From assembly GCA_964370855.1 (NCBI GenBank), contig CAYJMF010000170.1, positions 1-7,409 of the forward strand: a stretch of 7,409 bases of DNA. Reading direction: 5' to 3'. The position numbers were made by a program, and so were the translations under genes. This DNA comes from JAKLKS01 sp964370855 (GTDB lineage Bacteria > Planctomycetota > JAJSAM01 > JAKLKS01). This document shows positions 4,934 to 7,409 of this stretch, piece after piece; the first letter of the stretch is position 1, and each line of letters begins with the position of its first letter. Under the pieces are notes generated by a model. That model saw only the letters and a program-made list of their open reading frames with translations. It had not been told where the DNA came from and ran no database searches.

Positions 4934-7294
4934 GTGGACAGGCTCGTCCCCGGGTTCGTTATCGCCTTCGCCGCCGGCGTGGCCCTGCATCGGGTCCTGC
5001 CGCCCGGGGGGTTCCCGGCGGCGTTCGGCCTGGTCGCCGCGGCCGCCTTCGCGGCGGGACGCCCGGGGTCCGTCCGCCCCCTCCTCCCGCCCCCCTTCGC
5101 GGCGCGGCTCCCGCCTCTCCTCCTCGCCCTCGCCGCGGCCTGCGGGGCGGCCCGCTCCGCGGCGGATCTCCTCCCTCCCCCGCCGGGCTCCCTCGATCGC
5201 CTGCTCCCCCCCGGACCGCTGCCCGTCGTCCTCGAGGGGATCGTGACGGAGGCCCCGGACCCGCCCCGGGCCCCGGGGAGCGGCGGCGACCGGGAGGCCG
5301 TGGCGACCTTCGCCCTCGAGGCCGATTCCCTCCGGGCCGGGAGCCGATCGGTGGCCGCCGGGGGGCGCGTCTTCGTGCGCGTCGAGGGGGCGGCGCCGGA
5401 CCTCCTTCCCGGGGACCGGGCCGAGGCGACGGGGCTCGCCCGGCGGCCCGGATCCTTCCGCAATCCCGGTGTGGCCATTCGGGACGGGAGGGAGACGGCG
5501 CGGGTGCTGGAAGCGCCGGGGGCCGGGGCGGTGCACAGGCTCGGGGCGGGATGCCCGCTCCGGCCGGCCCGCATCGCCGCCCGGCTCCGCCGGGGGGCCC
5601 TCGGTGCGATCCGGAGGGCCTCGCCGGGCCCCGGGGGCGCCCTCCTCGAGGCCCTCGTCGTGGGGGAGGCGGAGGGGCTCGACGAGGGGATGGTCAGGGA
5701 CTTCCGGCGCGCCGGGGTCTGGCACGTGCTCGTGGTGAGCGGGCTCCACGCGGGGCTTGCGGCGGCGGCGGCGGCCTTCCTCCTCGCACGCGCGGGGGCC
5801 GGGCCGGGGAGCCGCTCCGCCGGCGCGGTGCTGGCGGCGGCGGCGGTGGCCGGAGCCTCGGGGTTCGGCCAGCCGGCCCTCCGGGCCGTCATCGCCCTCT
5901 CCCTGGCGGCGGCGGCCCCTCTCCTCCGGCGGCGGACCGATGCCGTCCACGCGCTGTTCTCCGCGGCGGGGATCTTCCTCGCGCTCCACCCGGCCTCCCT
6001 CTTCGAGCCCGGGTTCCAGCTCTCCTTCGCGGCGGTCCTCGGGATCCTCCGGCTGTCCCCGGCCCTCGGGCGCCTCCTCTTCGGCAAGCGCCGCTTCCTG
6101 CGGCGCTTCCCCGTCCCCGCGGCGAGCCGCTCCCTCCTCCGGCGCCCCGTGGACCTCCTCGAGCGCTTCCTCCCGCCCTCCCTCGCGGCGTGGCTGGCCA
6201 CGACGCCGATCCTGGCCCACCACTTCGGCTCCTTCAGCCCCGTGGCGCCCCTGGCCAACCTCGTGGTGGTGCCCGCGGCCTCCCTGCTCCTCGCCGCCTC
6301 GCCGGCGATCCTGGTGGCCGGGGCCTTCCTCCCCGGGACGACGGCTCCCCTCCTCGACGGGATCGCCTCGCTTCTCGCGGGGACGGTGCACGGGGCGGCC
6401 CGCCTTCCCGGGGCGTGGCTCCCCGTGGCCCCCCCCGCCCTCCTCCTGCTCCTCCTCGGCGGGACGCTGGCCGCCGCCGCCCTCCGCCCCACGGGCCGGC
6501 GCCTCCTCCTCGTCGCCGCCTCCACCGCGCTTCTCGCCGCGCTCCCCCCCGCCGCGGCTCCCGACGACGCCGCGCCCTCGGTGCTCGTCATGGACGTGGG
6601 CCACGGCGCCGCCGTCCTCGCCGACTCCGGGGAAGCCCGCGTCCTCCTCGACGCCGGGGGCCGCGGGGCGCGGGTGGCGGAGGACGCCGTCCTCCCCGCG
6701 CTCCGCGCCCGGGGTGCGCTCTCCCTGGACGGGCTTTTTCTCTCCCACGAGGACGCGGACCACTACTCCGCCGCCGTGGAGATCCTCGAGTCCCTCCCCG
6801 TGGGGGTGGTCGTCGTGAACGATGAGTTCGGGATCACCGGCCGGGGCCGGGCGGTGTTCGAGGCCGCGGCCCGCGCCGGCGTCCCCGTGGTGCGGGCCGC
6901 CGCCGGCGACGTCTTCCGCTGGAAGGGGCTCGCGGTGCGGGTCCTCCACCCGCCGGCCGGGGGGTGGCGCTCCCCCTCGGACAACGACGGCTCCCTCGTG
7001 CTTCGCGTCGAGATGGAGGGGCTGTCGGCCCTCCTCACCGGGGACCTCGAGGACGCCGGCCTCCGGCGCCTCCTCCTCTCCGGGGCCGATCTCCGGGCCG
7101 ACCTCCTCCTCCTCCCCCACCACGGATCCCCGGGCACGGAGGGGGTGGACGCCCTCGCCGCGGCCACGGGGGCGCGGATCCTGGCGGCCAGCGCCGGCCC
7201 TTCGTCCCCGGTGCGGGGGCCGGTGGGGTCGCCGGCCTGCCCGAGGTTCGTGGTGACGGCGGAGGAGGGGGGGGTGGAGGTGAGGGGGAGGTGA
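4934..7294 (+). CDS. comEC: ComEC/Rec2-type DNA uptake channel
   Basis: This 786-residue inner-membrane protein has the full ComEC architecture. Hydrophobic segments near residues 5-20, 26-41 and 55-72 come first, then an OB-fold-like region with NPG at 177-179. The competence membrane domain has HVLVVSGLHAG (264-274) and a later QLSFAAVLGIL, followed by several helices. The C-terminal metallo-beta-lactamase domain begins with MDVGHGA (553-559) and has SHEDADH with His605, Asp607, Asp609 and His610, NDGSLVL (684-690), LLTGD ending at Asp704, and PHHGS with His729-His730. ComEC carries single-stranded DNA across the inner membrane in natural transformation; this domain is thought to degrade the other strand. 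After PHHGS the usual N-x-YGHP segment is missing and the end (SAGPSS to VRGR) is about ten residues shorter than expected. I chose GTG 4934 because the first helix follows at the usual distance; TTG 4895 would add 13 residues over the GTGTACAC palindrome. No other competence gene is in view. Confidence 0.88.
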   Translation: MDRLVPGFVIAFAAGVALHRVLPPGGFPAAFGLVAAAAFAAGRPGSVRPLLPPPFAARLPPLLLALAAACGAARSAADLLPPPPGSLDRLLPPGPLPVVLEGIVTEAPDPPRAPGSGGDREAVATFALEADSLRAGSRSVAAGGRVFVRVEGAAPDLLPGDRAEATGLARRPGSFRNPGVAIRDGRETARVLEAPGAGAVHRLGAGCPLRPARIAARLRRGALGAIRRASPGPGGALLEALVVGEAEGLDEGMVRDFRRAGVWHVLVVSGLHAGLAAAAAAFLLARAGAGPGSRSAGAVLAAAAVAGASGFGQPALRAVIALSLAAAAPLLRRRTDAVHALFSAAGIFLALHPASLFEPGFQLSFAAVLGILRLSPALGRLLFGKRRFLRRFPVPAASRSLLRRPVDLLERFLPPSLAAWLATTPILAHHFGSFSPVAPLANLVVVPAASLLLAASPAILVAGAFLPGTTAPLLDGIASLLAGTVHGAARLPGAWLPVAPPALLLLLLGGTLAAAALRPTGRRLLLVAASTALLAALPPAAAPDDAAPSVLVMDVGHGAAVLADSGEARVLLDAGGRGARVAEDAVLPALRARGALSLDGLFLSHEDADHYSAAVEILESLPVGVVVVNDEFGITGRGRAVFEAAARAGVPVVRAAAGDVFRWKGLAVRVLHPPAGGWRSPSDNDGSLVLRVEMEGLSALLTGDLEDAGLRRLLLSGADLRADLLLLPHHGSPGTEGVDALAAATGARILAASAGPSSPVRGPVGSPACPRFVVTAEEGGVEVRGR

Positions 7295-7409
<115 letters not shown>

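Noticed and set aside
5721..5737. TGGCACGTGC inside comEC as a second sigma-54 promoter
   Set aside because: The -12 TTGC element is missing at the required spacing, and the bases encode the conserved HVLVVSGLH motif.
2518..6825. A 1435-codon plus-strand open frame across lptD and comEC, and the minus-strand frame extending lptD upstream to 6591
   Set aside because: Both are by-products of stop-poor GC-rich sequence. Real LptD begins at its signal peptide (4848), and the upstream extension is Arg/Ala-rich noise over comEC.

Overview
The window looks like one complete contig from a very GC-rich (by eye well above 70%), Gram-negative-type bacterium, probably from a metagenome. An LptD-like outer-membrane protein with a signal peptide means a diderm. 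The form of its OstA segment and the sulfatase-type 'LGY' tail would suit Planctomycetota, Acidobacteriota or Myxococcota. I lean towards Planctomycetota, but this is an impression and not a placement. Both ends run into pure homopolymer (C48 on the left, G50 on the right). Read outward, both are poly-G, which points to a sequencing or assembly artefact at true contig ends.

Layout: 49-547 is a roughly 500-base leader with no convincing gene. It holds a nested palindrome (261-310), a second hairpin, a 12-base direct repeat and a near-perfect sigma-54 (-24/-12) promoter at 464-479. The promoter reads into a two-gene, overlapping, plus-strand unit. The first gene (548-904) is a small membrane-anchored protein that resembles a detached sulfatase C-terminal tail. 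The second (876-2354) is a membrane-anchored alkaline-phosphatase-superfamily 'sulfatase' whose nucleophile position is Thr instead of the Cys/Ser that becomes formylglycine. It converges on a minus-strand lptD-like gene (2365-4848). Only 10 bases separate the two genes, and a GC-rich hairpin covers the junction. A short divergent region (4849-4933) separates lptD from a plus-strand comEC-like gene (4934-7294), followed by 65 bases of unassigned sequence and the poly-G end.

How the genes relate: three of the four products are membrane or envelope proteins by sequence, and the fourth (ComEC) is the inner-membrane DNA-uptake channel. The sigma-54 unit is probably an activator-dependent envelope hydrolase or transferase with a small partner. 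LptD would insert lipopolysaccharide into the outer membrane. No shared pathway between ComEC and the others can be read from the sequence. The most unusual part is the sigma-54-controlled pair: a small protein ending in the sulfatase-type tail, translationally overlapped with a Thr-type sulfatase-fold enzyme that lacks that tail.
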